Shown here piece after piece: positions 8,232 to 16,471 of a stretch of DNA of 64,000 nucleotides. A program made the translations under genes and the position numbers. The notes beneath the pieces are model-generated. The model saw only the letters and a list, made by a program, of their open reading frames with translations, was not told where the DNA came from and made no database searches. How positions within the stretch are numbered: position 1 is the first letter of the stretch; each line of letters starts with the position of its first letter. The DNA comes from Alphaproteobacteria bacterium (lineage in GTDB: Bacteria; Pseudomonadota; Alphaproteobacteria; UBA8366). The stretch is from NCBI GenBank assembly GCA_009377445.1, contig WHUA01000006.1, positions 206,627 to 270,626 of the forward strand, given 5' to 3'.

Positions 8232-9899
8232 ATGGACGATACCGCAAAGGCCGTGGCGGGAAAGCGGGCCTATAACGACCTGCAGGAGCATATCGCCGCC
8301 CTCGACAAGGCCGGCCTGCTGACCACCATAGACGCGCCGATCAACAAGGACACGGAGATGCATCCGCTGGTCCGCTGGCAGTTCCGCGGCGGCATCCCGG
8401 AGCCCGAGCGCAAAGCCTTTCTCTTCACCAACGTCACCGACAGCAAAAGGCGGAAATACGATATCCCGGTCCTGGTCGGCGGGCTCGCCGCCAATCCCGA
8501 GATCTATCGCATCGGCATGGGCGTCAACTCGCTCGCCGAGATCGGCCCGAAATGGGACCACGGCCTCGGCAACCCGATCGAGCCGGCCGTCGTCACGAAG
8601 GCGCCCTGCCAGGAAATCGTGCTGCAGGGCGCGGAAATCCAAGGCGAGGGGAAGGGGCTGGATGCTCTGCCCATTCCCATCTCGACGCCGGGCTTCGATG
8701 TCGCGCCCTATTTCACGGCGGCGACCTGGATCACCAAGGATCCGGACGACGGCATCCAGAACATGGGGGTCTACCGCGGCAACCTGAAGGCGCCCGACCG
8801 GGTCGCCGTGATGATGCTGATGTCGCTTTCGGCAGGCGGCTATTACCACTGGAAGAAATACCAGGCGCGCGGCCAGAAGATGCCGGTCGCGATCATCCTC
8901 GGCTGCCCGCCCGTGGTGGAATATACCGGGCCGCAGAAGGTCAAGATGGGGGTGGACGAGCTGTGGGTCGCGGGTGGGCTGGCGGGCGGGCCGATCAACG
9001 TGGTCAAGGCCAAGACCGTCGACCTGCTGGTCCCCGCCGAAGCGCAGATCGTCATCGAGGGGCTGATCGACCCCGAGTATCTCGAGCCGGAAGGGCCGTT
9101 CGGCGAATCGCACGGCTACGTCGCGCTCGAAGAATACAACATGGTCATGGATGTAACGGCGATCACCCGCCGCAAGCAGCCGATCATCAGCTCGATCATC
9201 TCGCAGGTGACGCCGAGCGAATCCAGCGTCATCAAGCGCGTCGCGTATGAGCCGATGTTCCTCAGCCATCTGCGCGACACGCTCAGCATCAAGGGCGTCA
9301 AGAAGGTGGCGCTGCACGAGCCGCTGACCAACCTGCGCCGGGTGGTCATGGTGCAGTTCGAGCGCGGCGTGGCGAAGACCGAGGTCTGGCGCGCGCTCTA
9401 CGGCGTCTCGTCCTTCATGCCCGCGGTCGGCAAGTACTGCATCGCCATCGACGAGGACATCGATCCCGACAACGGCGATTCCGTATTCTGGGCCATGTCC
9501 TACCGCGCCAACCCGGCGTTGGACATCCAAATTCTGAAGCACCGGGCGCGCGGCCATGGTCCGGTGCTGCAGGGGGTGGAGAGCGATTCGACGCTGCTGA
9601 TCGACGCCACGCTGAAGGCCGACATGCCGCCGGTCGCGCTGCCGAAGAAGAAGTACATGGAGCACGCCAAGGTTCTATGGGAGAAGCTGGGCCTGCCGCC
9701 GCTCAAGCCGGAATCGCCGTGGTACGGCTATTCGCTCGGCGACTGGACGGAGGAGTGGGACCTCGCCGCGGAGCGGGCGGCCGAGGGCGAGTATCTCCGC
9801 AACGGCGAGCGCAGCGCGCAATGGCGCCGCAAGCTGGAGAACCCGCAGGTGCCGATCCGCGACGTGCTCGGCGGCGACATCTTCGGTGACAAGCTGTGA
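8232..9899 (+). CDS. UbiD family prenyl-FMN-dependent decarboxylase
   Basis: This 555-residue protein spans the full UbiD fold: an N-terminal region with PLVRWQFRGGIPE, the central prFMN-binding core with AATWITKDPDDGIQNMGVYRG, the EGPFGESHGYV motif with the glutamate expected near the cofactor, and a C-terminal dimer domain. The family reversibly decarboxylates aromatic or alpha,beta-unsaturated acids using prenylated FMN. GGAGG is 7 bp before the ATG. The UbiX gene overlaps its stop codon, so enzyme and cofactor maker are coupled. The neighbours are degradative (dienelactone hydrolase, monooxygenase-like enzymes), so an aromatic-acid decarboxylase is more likely than ubiquinone synthesis. 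The substrate is unknown. Confidence 0.9.
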   Translation: MDDTAKAVAGKRAYNDLQEHIAALDKAGLLTTIDAPINKDTEMHPLVRWQFRGGIPEPERKAFLFTNVTDSKRRKYDIPVLVGGLAANPEIYRIGMGVNSLAEIGPKWDHGLGNPIEPAVVTKAPCQEIVLQGAEIQGEGKGLDALPIPISTPGFDVAPYFTAATWITKDPDDGIQNMGVYRGNLKAPDRVAVMMLMSLSAGGYYHWKKYQARGQKMPVAIILGCPPVVEYTGPQKVKMGVDELWVAGGLAGGPINVVKAKTVDLLVPAEAQIVIEGLIDPEYLEPEGPFGESHGYVALEEYNMVMDVTAITRRKQPIISSIISQVTPSESSVIKRVAYEPMFLSHLRDTLSIKGVKKVALHEPLTNLRRVVMVQFERGVAKTEVWRALYGVSSFMPAVGKYCIAIDEDIDPDNGDSVFWAMSYRANPALDIQILKHRARGHGPVLQGVESDSTLLIDATLKADMPPVALPKKKYMEHAKVLWEKLGLPPLKPESPWYGYSLGDWTEEWDLAAERAAEGEYLRNGERSAQWRRKLENPQVPIRDVLGGDIFGDKL

Positions 9900-10555
9900 G
9901 CGCACCCACGGCGACCAGGACGCCGCCGTCCAGGGACGACGCGCCGGCGGTGGAGACGGTCGGCCGGCCTCGCCTCGTCGTCGGCATCACCGGCGCATCG
10001 GGCGTCGTCTACGGCATCCGCATGCTGGAGGCGCTGCTGGGCCTGCCCATCGAAAGCCACCTCGTCATGTCGAAGTCGGCCGAGATGACGATCGCCTACG
10101 AGACGGATCTGAAGGCGGCGGATGTCAAGGCGATGGCCGACGTCGTCTATCCGATCGGCGATATCGGCGCGGCGATTTCCTCCGGCTCGTTCCGCACGAT
10201 GGGCATGGTGGTGGCGCCCTGCACGGTGCGCACGCTGTCCGAGATCGCGAGCGGCGTGACCTCGACGCTGCTCACCCGCGCGGCCGACGTGACCTTGAAG
10301 GAGCGCCGCCGCCTCGTGCTCATGCTGCGTGAGACGCCGCTGCACGCAGGCCATATCCGCTCCATGCTGCAGGTGACCGAGATGGGCGCCATCGTCGCCC
10401 CGCCGGTGCCCGCCTTCTACACCCGCCCGGCAAGCGTCGCCGATATCGTCGACCAGACGGTCGGCCGCGCGCTCGACCTCTTCGGCATCGATTCCGGCCT
10501 GCCCAAACGCTGGGGCGAGGATGTGAATGGAGGACGGGGCGAGGGTGGTGGCTGA
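9896..10555 (+). CDS. UbiX-like flavin prenyltransferase
   Basis: This 219-residue flavoprotein makes prenylated FMN from FMN and dimethylallyl phosphate for its UbiD partner. It shows the Rossmann-like GITGASGVVYGIRMLEAL, the APCTVRTLSEIASGV segment with TRAADVTLKERR, and the C-terminal LRETPLHAGHIRSMLQV, all UbiX hallmarks. The GTG start overlaps the UbiD stop (GTGA). About 30 residues precede the usual start, so a shorter protein is possible. Its stop codon lies at the edge of a C-rich inverted repeat. Because of the coupling, this copy may serve the degradative UbiD rather than ubiquinone synthesis. Confidence 0.9.
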   Translation: MSAPTATRTPPSRDDAPAVETVGRPRLVVGITGASGVVYGIRMLEALLGLPIESHLVMSKSAEMTIAYETDLKAADVKAMADVVYPIGDIGAAISSGSFRTMGMVVAPCTVRTLSEIASGVTSTLLTRAADVTLKERRRLVLMLRETPLHAGHIRSMLQVTEMGAIVAPPVPAFYTRPASVADIVDQTVGRALDLFGIDSGLPKRWGEDVNGGRGEGGG

Positions 10556-10652
10556 CCCCCCACCCCAACCCTCCCCCGCAAGGGGGGAGGGAGAATAATC
10601 AAGCTATCACAAAGTCCTCCCCCCTTGCGGGGGAGGATTTAGGTGGGGGGTG
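10555..10652. repeat. C-rich paired palindromic repeat, copy 1
   Basis: Two inverted units, built around CTCCCCCGCAAGGGGGGAG and CTCCCCCCTTGCGGGGGAG, flank a 25-bp A+T-rich centre. Each unit is itself a near-palindrome. The right unit (about 10609-10649) is the exact reverse complement, over about 41 bp, of the left unit of the copy at 21470-21560. It fills the gap between ubiX and the dienelactone hydrolase gene and could form a strong hairpin in RNA. Confidence 0.85.
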
Positions 10653-10733
10653 CGGCGCCACCGGCGTTGACGGTCTTCGCCGCCCGGCGCTACGCTTTCG
10701 CCGTATCGAACGGCACGCGGCAGGGAGAACGAC

Positions 10734-11435
10734 ATGGCGCAACTGGTCGACGTGAAGGTGGGCGGCAGCCCGATGCGGATCTGCACCGCCTCGCCGAAAG
10801 GGAAAGGGCCGTTCCCCGGCGTTCTCGTCACGATCCATGGCCCCGGCCTCGACGACTTCGAGTTCGACCTCGCCGACAAGCTGGCCGCCGAGGGGTTCAT
10901 CACCGCCGCGCCCGATATCTTCCACCGCCAGCCGAACGAGAAGGACCCGGCGAAACGCCGCGGCAATCTCAAGGACGACGAGCTGGTCGCCGACATGGAC
11001 GCGGGCCTCGCCTGGCTCGAAAGCTCCGGCCGCGCCGACATGAAGAAGCTCGCGATCCTCGGCCACTGCATGGGCGGGCGGCAATCCTACCTCGGTGCTT
11101 GCACGCGCCCGGTCTTCCGTTGCTGCGTCGTCTATTACGGCGGCAATCTCTTCAAGCCCTGGGGCCATGCCGGGCCTTCGCCCTTCGACAAGCTCGCGAA
11201 GCTCGAGGCGCCGCTGATCGCCTTCTACGGCAACGACGACGACAACCCGTCGCCCGCCGACGTGGACCGGACCGAGGCCGAGCTGAAGCGGCTGGGCAAG
11301 GAGCACGAGTTCCACCGTTACGACGGCGCCGGCCACGCCTTCCAGAATTTCCTGGCTGCCGACAAGTACCGGCCCGATGCGACGCGGGATTCCTGGGCGC
11401 GCACGGTGAAGTTCCTACTCCGGCATCTCGGGTGA
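10734..11435 (+). CDS. Dienelactone hydrolase family protein
   Basis: This 233-residue alpha/beta hydrolase has the family's cysteine nucleophile in GHCMGG (near residue 107), the acid in AFYGNDDDN and the catalytic histidine in DGAGHAF near residue 202. The order Cys-Asp-His and the length match bacterial dienelactone hydrolases, which open 4-carboxymethylenebutenolide in chloroaromatic breakdown; many relatives act on other lactones or esters. The ATG follows CAGGGAGAACGAC. Its stop overlaps the GTG of the next gene, so the two are translated together. Confidence 0.85.
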   Translation: MAQLVDVKVGGSPMRICTASPKGKGPFPGVLVTIHGPGLDDFEFDLADKLAAEGFITAAPDIFHRQPNEKDPAKRRGNLKDDELVADMDAGLAWLESSGRADMKKLAILGHCMGGRQSYLGACTRPVFRCCVVYYGGNLFKPWGHAGPSPFDKLAKLEAPLIAFYGNDDDNPSPADVDRTEAELKRLGKEHEFHRYDGAGHAFQNFLAADKYRPDATRDSWARTVKFLLRHLG

Positions 11436-12322
11436 GGCGGGCAGGCCGCGCGCGCCGGCTGCTGGTTTGCGGCTGTCTGTTCCTTCTGGGCGCTGCTCTC
11501 GCGCTGCCGGCGACGGCTGGGCCGCCGCGCAAGCTGTGGGAGCTTTCCGGATTCGATGCGCCGGAATCGGTTCTCTACGACGCGCGCACGGACAGCTTCT
11601 TCGTCGCCAACGTCAACGGCGACCCGTCGGCGCGCGACGGCAACGGCTATATCTCGCAGGTCGGCCCCGACGGCAGCCTGATCAAGAAGGACTGGTTCAC
11701 CGGCCTGAACGCGCCGAAGGGCATGGCGGTCTACGGCAAAGACCTCTACGTCGCGGATATCGACCAGCTCGTCGTGATCCACAAGCTGAAGGCGACGCTG
11801 CGCGGCCGGCATCCGGCGCTGCCCAGCAAGTTCCTCAACGACGTGGCGGCGGACAACGTCGGGCGCATCTACGTCACGGACATGCTGGGCGATGCGATCT
11901 ACCGCCTGGACGACGGCGTCTTCGGAATGTGGCTGGGAAGCGCGCGGCTCATGGCGCCGGCGGGCATCAAGGTCGTCAAGGAGGAGCTATGGATCGCGAG
12001 CTGGGGGCGCATCGTCCGCGGCTTCGAGACGAACGAGCCGGGCCACGTCCTCGCCGTCGAGCTGGAGACGCAGAAGATCCGCGACATCGGCAAGGGCTAT
12101 CCGATCGGCAACCTCGGCGGTCTGGAGCCGATCGGCGACGGCCGCTTCCTGGTGACGGATCGGAAGGCCGGCGGGCTGATGCTGATCGACGAGTACGGGC
12201 GCTCGCAGGTCATCCTAGAGCTGCCGCCCGGCTCCGCCGACATGGGCTTCAACCCGCTGCTGAAGCAGCTCGTCGTTCCGCTGATGCGCGACGGCAAGAT
12301 CGTCGCCTATCAGTTCGACTGA
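11432..12322 (+). CDS. Exported SMP-30/gluconolactonase-like beta-propeller protein
   Basis: The GTG overlaps the stop of the dienelactone hydrolase gene (GTGA), giving 296 residues. It begins with a basic run and a hydrophobic core (LLVCGCLFLLGAALALPATAG), a signal peptide for export. The mature part has repeated propeller blades, for example GFDAPESVLYDARTDSFFVANV, GLNAPKGMAVYGKDLYVADID and FLNDVAADNVGRIYVTDM. This resembles SMP-30 lactonases and NHL-type sensors. Coupling to a lactone hydrolase suggests paired handling of a lactone, one enzyme outside and one inside the cytoplasm, but that is inference. Confidence 0.75.
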   Translation: MRRAGRARRLLVCGCLFLLGAALALPATAGPPRKLWELSGFDAPESVLYDARTDSFFVANVNGDPSARDGNGYISQVGPDGSLIKKDWFTGLNAPKGMAVYGKDLYVADIDQLVVIHKLKATLRGRHPALPSKFLNDVAADNVGRIYVTDMLGDAIYRLDDGVFGMWLGSARLMAPAGIKVVKEELWIASWGRIVRGFETNEPGHVLAVELETQKIRDIGKGYPIGNLGGLEPIGDGRFLVTDRKAGGLMLIDEYGRSQVILELPPGSADMGFNPLLKQLVVPLMRDGKIVAYQFD

Positions 12323-12330
12323 GCGGGCCT

Positions 12331-12370
12331 AGAGCAACCTGCGTCCTATCGGACGCAGACAAGTTGCTCT
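12331..12370. repeat. AGAGCAAC-type bulged hairpin repeat, copy 1
   Basis: An 8-bp outer stem (AGAGCAAC / GTTGCTCT) encloses an 8-bp inner stem (CTGCGTCC / GGACGCAG) with a TATC loop. The inner stem is flush on the left side, while four unpaired bases (ACAA) sit on the right side. The element fills the gap between two convergent genes and carries part of the TauD-family stop codon. The same sequence, inverted, occurs at 30606-30645. Confidence 0.85.
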
Positions 12371-13373
12371 ATGTGGGCGAAACGCCGAAGCCGCCGCGGA
12401 TCGCGCCGGCCTCCACGCTGCCCCACAGCACGCGGTGGCTCTCCGGCAGCGGCCGGCTGTTCGGCATCGACAGCCAAAGGCGGTAGAGCAGGCGATCCTG
12501 GCTGCTGCCCGCGTCGTCGGTAAATGCGGTGCGGCCGTGATAGATCACGTGGTTGTTGAGAAGCTGCAGGTCGCCCGGCTCCAGCGGCATCTCGAAGCAC
12601 AGCTCCTCGGCGAGGTCGCCCAGCATGTCGAGCGCTTCCTTCTGCGCGCCGGTGAGGCGCGGCACCTCTGGAAAGCGCTGCTGCGCCTGCTCGATATAGG
12701 TGTTCGAGAAGTGGCTGGTGAAATAGCCGTCGCGCAGCGCGAAGATCGGCAGCGGATAGTAGGGCTGCTCTCCGCCGACCTCGTCGCCGATGGTGCTGCG
12801 GTAGAAGTCGCGGTACATCGCGGCCAGCAGGTCGGGCCGCCGCGCCTGCATCGCGTCGTGGATGGCGACGGCGCTGACGATGCGGCTGATGCCGCCGGCC
12901 TGCGCCTTCCGCACGCAGAGCAGGCCGACCACGTCGGTCCGGTCGTTGTGCCAGCGCAGCGCTTCGCTCGATTCCACCCGGGTGCCGCCTTTGTCGCAAA
13001 TGTCGCGCATGAGGCCGCGGCTGCCGTTCTGATGCACCGGCGTGCCGAGGTGGCAGCCGATGCCGAAATAGAGCGTGCGCAAGTCCTGCTCGCCGTAGCG
13101 GCCGACCGGAAAGCCGGTCAGCTTCACGACGCCGCGGCCGCTCTCCAGTTCCTCGGCGATGGCGGCGAGCTGACCCGAGAGCGTCGGCAGGGGAAAGTCT
13201 TCCTTGGCGAGGTCGCGCCAGTCGATGCCACGCCGCTTCACTTGCGCGAGCGCCGCATCGATCTCGGCTGTGGCGGCGTCGCCGATCAGCCGTATCCAGT
13301 CGCGCTCCGCCAGCAGCGTCTCGCCTTGCCAGGCGGCCGGGCCGCCGATCGGTCGAAGGACGGTATCGGTCAT
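12369..13373 (-). CDS. TauD/TfdA family Fe(II)/2-oxoglutarate-dependent dioxygenase
   Basis: The ATG with AAGGAGG 7 bp upstream gives 334 residues. The iron-binding HxD is seen in RWHNDRTDVV, and a distal histidine lies in the LLNNHVIYHGRTAF segment with the arginine for 2-oxoglutarate after it. The family hydroxylates or desaturates sulfonates, phenoxyacids, carnitine-type compounds and others, so the substrate cannot be read from sequence alone. No sulfonate transporter is adjacent. It is divergent from the flavin oxidoreductase gene across 121 bp, so the two may be used in the same pathway. Confidence 0.85.
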   Translation of the reverse strand: MTDTVLRPIGGPAAWQGETLLAERDWIRLIGDAATAEIDAALAQVKRRGIDWRDLAKEDFPLPTLSGQLAAIAEELESGRGVVKLTGFPVGRYGEQDLRTLYFGIGCHLGTPVHQNGSRGLMRDICDKGGTRVESSEALRWHNDRTDVVGLLCVRKAQAGGISRIVSAVAIHDAMQARRPDLLAAMYRDFYRSTIGDEVGGEQPYYPLPIFALRDGYFTSHFSNTYIEQAQQRFPEVPRLTGAQKEALDMLGDLAEELCFEMPLEPGDLQLLNNHVIYHGRTAFTDDAGSSQDRLLYRLWLSMPNSRPLPESHRVLWGSVEAGAIRGGFGVSPT

Positions 13374-13494
13374 GATGGCGCCTCCTTCCTGATGAAGCTG
13401 AGCACAGCAGGGCGGTCGTGGGCAAGCCCGGCCAACTTGCCAGCAACAAGCCCTCCGACGTAAACACGAGAGAGGCAGGAAAAAGGAGAGCACC

Positions 13495-14550
13495 ATGCGT
13501 GTCGTGGCGACGCTTCCGCAGGACGATCTCAACAAGGCGGCGAAGGCAGCGGTCAAGTTCGAGGCGGACGGATACGATGGGCTCAAAACGTCGGAGCTGA
13601 GCCACGATCCGTTCCTGCCGCTCGCCGTGGCCGCGACCTGGACGACGAAGCCCGAGCTCGTGACGGGCATCACCATCGCCTTCGCACGCAGCCCGATGAT
13701 CGTCGCCAACATGTCCTACGATCTCTACACGTCGAGCAAGGGGCGCTTCGCACTCGGCCTCGGCACGCAGGTGAAGGGCCACAACGAGCGTCGCTTCAGC
13801 GTGCCATGGACCGCGCCGGCGCCGCGGCTCAAGGAATACGTCGAGAGCCTGCGCGCGATCTGGCGCGCCTGGGAGTACGGCGAGAAGCTCAACTACGAGG
13901 GAGAGCACTACCGCTTCACCCTGATGACGCCGGTTTTTTCGCCGAAGCCGACCGGGCTGCCGCTCATCCCCATCACGATCGCCGCCGTCGGCCCCGGCAT
14001 GCTCCGCCTCGCGGGACGGCATTGCGACGGCGTGCGGCTCCATTCCTTCTGCACCCGCAAGTACATGGACGAGGCGATCATGCCTGCCGTGACCGAAGGG
14101 CTGGCGGCGAGCGGCCTCAGGCGCGAGAACTTCGAAGTGGTGAGCGGCGGCTACATCCTCACCGCGCCGGACGAGGACACGGTGCGGAAGGGCTTCGAAT
14201 GGATCCGCGAGCGCATCGCCTTCTACGGCTCGACCCGCACCTACCTGCCGGTGTGGGAGACGCACGGCATGGTCGACCTCGGCCTCAAGCTGCACGCAAT
14301 GTCGCTCAAGGGCCAGTGGAAGGAAATGGCGAAGGAGATATCCGACGACACGGTGCGCCTGTTCGCCGCCATCGGAACGCACGACATCATCGTCAAGGAG
14401 ATCGAGAAGCGCTACTGCGGCGTGTCGGACACCGTCTACACCCACCATGTGCCCGCGATCGACCCGCGCATTCCGCCGGACCTGCTGCAGGATATCAAGC
14501 GCCTGCCGTCGGCGTTCAGGGGATTCGATACGAAGCATTGGGCGCGGTAG
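13495..14550 (+). CDS. LLM class (luciferase-like) flavin-dependent oxidoreductase
   Basis: This 351-residue TIM-barrel protein fits the bacterial luciferase superfamily. It has VKFEADGYDGLKTSE near the start, then ITIAFARSPMIVANMSYDLYTSSKGRFALGLGTQ (conserved core around residues 60-95) and RLKEYVESLRAIWRAW. Such enzymes use FMN or coenzyme F420. The long early part and the GLGTQVKGHNERRF segment are seen in F420-type members, but no F420 genes are present to decide. GGAG lies 8 bp before the ATG. The substrate is unknown. Its nearest partner is the divergent TauD-type dioxygenase. Confidence 0.85.
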   Translation: MRVVATLPQDDLNKAAKAAVKFEADGYDGLKTSELSHDPFLPLAVAATWTTKPELVTGITIAFARSPMIVANMSYDLYTSSKGRFALGLGTQVKGHNERRFSVPWTAPAPRLKEYVESLRAIWRAWEYGEKLNYEGEHYRFTLMTPVFSPKPTGLPLIPITIAAVGPGMLRLAGRHCDGVRLHSFCTRKYMDEAIMPAVTEGLAASGLRRENFEVVSGGYILTAPDEDTVRKGFEWIRERIAFYGSTRTYLPVWETHGMVDLGLKLHAMSLKGQWKEMAKEISDDTVRLFAAIGTHDIIVKEIEKRYCGVSDTVYTHHVPAIDPRIPPDLLQDIKRLPSAFRGFDTKHWAR

Positions 14551-14567
14551 CAAAGCTCATGGAAACT

Positions 14568-14686
14568 CCCTCTCCGCCCCAGGGGGCGGAGAGGGCCGGG
14601 GTGAGGTGGGGGATCTGATCTCAGCAACCCCACCTCACCCGGCGCACTCCGTGCGCCACCCTCTCCGCCCCGCTGGCGGAGAGGGT
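14568..14686. repeat. CCCTCTCCGCC paired palindromic repeat, copy 1
   Basis: The left unit is a palindrome around CCCTCTCCGCCCC and GGGGCGGAGAGGG followed by GGGGTGAGGTGGGG. The right unit is its inverted relative (CCCCACCTCACCC, then a GGCGCACTCCGTGCGCC hairpin, then CCCTCTCCGCC with GGCGGAGAGGG). It fills the gap between convergent genes. A second, diverged copy is at 45221-45366. Repeats of this look are common between genes in alphaproteobacteria. Confidence 0.85.
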
Positions 14687-14693
14687 TGATCGC

Positions 14694-15845
14694 CTACAGC
14701 GTATCCCCGCTGCCGAGGATCACCGTGCACTGGCTCGACAGCACGCCGCCGTTGCCATGCGCGAGCGCGATGTCGACGTTCTTCTGCTGGCGGTCGCCGC
14801 AGACGCCCTGGATCTGGCGCGCCGCTTCGATCAGCAGGAAGAGGCCGTACATGCCGGGATGGCAGTAGGACAGGCCGCCGCCGTTGGTGTTGACCGGCGT
14901 CTTGCCGCCGGGCGAGATGGCGCCGCTCGCGACGAAGGCGCCGCCTTCGCCCTTCTTGACCACGCCGAGGTCTTCCAGGAACAGCAGCGTATTGATGGTG
15001 AAGGCGTCGTACAGCTCGAACACGTCGATGTCCTTCACGCCGATGCCGGCGGCCTTGTAGGCGATCGGCCCGGAATGAGCCGCGCCCGAGACCGTCATGT
15101 CCGGCATGCAGGTGATCGTGGCGTGCGAGATGTACTCGCCGGTGCCGAGCACGTAGGCCGGCTTCTGCTTGAGGTCCTTCGCGCGCTCCGGCGTGGTGAG
15201 GACGATCGCGCCGCCGCCGTCGGTGACGAGACAGCAGTCGCGCACCGTGAAGGGATAGCTGATCATCGGGGCGTTCAGCACTTCCTCGATGGTCAGGTCC
15301 TCGCGCCGGAAGGCGACCGGATTGAGCTTGGCCCAGTCGCGCGCCGCTACGGCGACGGCGGCGAGCTGCTCGCGCGTCGTGCCGTACTGGTGCATGTGCC
15401 GCGATGCGGCCATGGCGTACGCGCTCGGCGGCATCATCGGGCGATAAGGGTCTTCATGCGGCAGCGGATCGCGTTGCGACGCCGCGGCGCGGCTCACGGT
15501 GCGCTGGGTGCTGCCGTAGGCGACCACGGCGACCTCGCAGACGCCGGCGGCGATCGCCGCCTGGACATGCGCGACATGCGCCATGAAGGACGAGCCGCCG
15601 ATCTGCGTCGAATCGAAATACTTCGGCTGGATGCCGAGGTATTCGCACATCGCCATCGCGGCCATGCGCGACTGGCTGGTCGCGCAGAAATAGCCGTCGA
15701 CGTCCGACAGCTCGAGCCCGCAATTGTCGAGCGCGCGCATCGTGCCTTGCGCCATCAGGTCGAACGGGGTCATGTCCGGGGCGACGAGGCCGAGGTCCGA
15801 TTCCGCCGTGCCGACGATTGCGGCATTTCCACGTAGCTTTGCCAT
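14694..15845 (-). CDS. Thiolase-like protein (SCP2-thiolase type) lacking the N-terminal nucleophile
   Basis: This 383-residue protein has the thiolase fold of the lipid-transfer/SCP2 branch: IVGTAESDLGLVAPDMTP at the start, DVDGYFCAT, the core around QIGGSSFMAHVAHVQAAI, VFELYDAFTINTLLF, and the C-terminal NTNGGGLSYCHPGMYG. At the place of the usual nucleophilic cysteine it has serines (about 85-86), so ordinary thiolysis is unlikely. It directly follows an OB-fold DUF35 gene with no spacer. Pairs of this kind form acyl-CoA retro-aldolases in steroid side-chain breakdown, so an aldolase-like role is my best guess. Confidence 0.85.
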   Translation of the reverse strand: MAKLRGNAAIVGTAESDLGLVAPDMTPFDLMAQGTMRALDNCGLELSDVDGYFCATSQSRMAAMAMCEYLGIQPKYFDSTQIGGSSFMAHVAHVQAAIAAGVCEVAVVAYGSTQRTVSRAAASQRDPLPHEDPYRPMMPPSAYAMAASRHMHQYGTTREQLAAVAVAARDWAKLNPVAFRREDLTIEEVLNAPMISYPFTVRDCCLVTDGGGAIVLTTPERAKDLKQKPAYVLGTGEYISHATITCMPDMTVSGAAHSGPIAYKAAGIGVKDIDVFELYDAFTINTLLFLEDLGVVKKGEGGAFVASGAISPGGKTPVNTNGGGLSYCHPGMYGLFLLIEAARQIQGVCGDRQQKNVDIALAHGNGGVLSSQCTVILGSGDTL

Positions 15846-16226
15846 TTACGCGCCCTCCACCGGATCGAATACGGGATATACGGGTTCCTTCTCGGTGGCG
15901 GGGATCATCCGCACCTTCACGCGCATGCCGATCTTGACCTTCATCGGCTCGATCTTCTCGACCCGGCTCATCATGCGAAAGCCTTCGTCGATGTCGATCA
16001 GCGATACGTCGTAGGGGTCGCCCTTGCGCGGGTAGACGGTCGTCGTCGCATAGACGGTGCCGAGCCCCTTGCTTACTTTCCAATCGAGTTTGCCGCCGGT
16101 GACCGGCGCCACGATCCTCGGATAATAGATGGCCTCGCCGTCCTTGGTGACCTGATAGGCGAGCTCGCCTTTCGCGCAATGCTCCCGAAAGACCGCAAGC
16201 GGCGACTTTTCCGCTTTGTCGGACAT
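15846..16226 (-). CDS. OB-fold DUF35-type acyl-CoA-associated protein without the zinc-ribbon cysteines
   Basis: The ATG with GGGAG 8 bp upstream gives 126 residues. The C-terminal half is the OB-fold seen in DUF35 proteins: GLGTVYATTTVYPRKGDPYDVSLIDIDEGFRMMSRVE, then GMRVKVRM. The N-terminal half should carry four zinc-binding cysteines, yet only one cysteine (FREHCAKGEL) remains. DUF35 proteins bind acyl-CoA and pair with thiolase-like enzymes. The next gene starts immediately after this stop, which supports a two-subunit enzyme. Confidence 0.82.
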   Translation of the reverse strand: MSDKAEKSPLAVFREHCAKGELAYQVTKDGEAIYYPRIVAPVTGGKLDWKVSKGLGTVYATTTVYPRKGDPYDVSLIDIDEGFRMMSRVEKIEPMKVKIGMRVKVRMIPATEKEPVYPVFDPVEGA

Positions 16227-16365
16227 TCTCGATACTCCCAATGCTGTTTCGCGGCCACGACGCCCTTCGGGGCAGGCCGTCCGTTGACATTGGGATTATG
16301 CTTGGTGCCGCCGCGCTTGTCACATCCGGCGGGTTTTGGCGAAGGCGCGCGATTGGAGCGCGGTG

Positions 16366-16445
16366 CATGGACTCGCCGGTCAAGCCGGCGAGTGACGGTT
16401 CTACTTTAACGTTCGTCACTCGCCGGCTTGACCGGCGAGTCCACA
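16366..16445. repeat. REP-like pair, GGA-stem-TGACG family, locus A
   Basis: Two head-to-head units are seen. The forward unit has ACTCGCCGG, TCAAG, CCGGCGAGT (16371-16393) flanked by GGA and GACGG. The inverted unit has ACTCGCCGG, CTTGA, CCGGCGAGT (16418-16440) between CGTC and TCC. Each is a 9-bp perfect stem with a 5-nt loop. The 245-bp gap 16227-16471 contains this pair and no gene. Confidence 0.85.
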
Positions 16446-16471
16446 GGTGCCGACGCTAACCTTGCGGGTAC

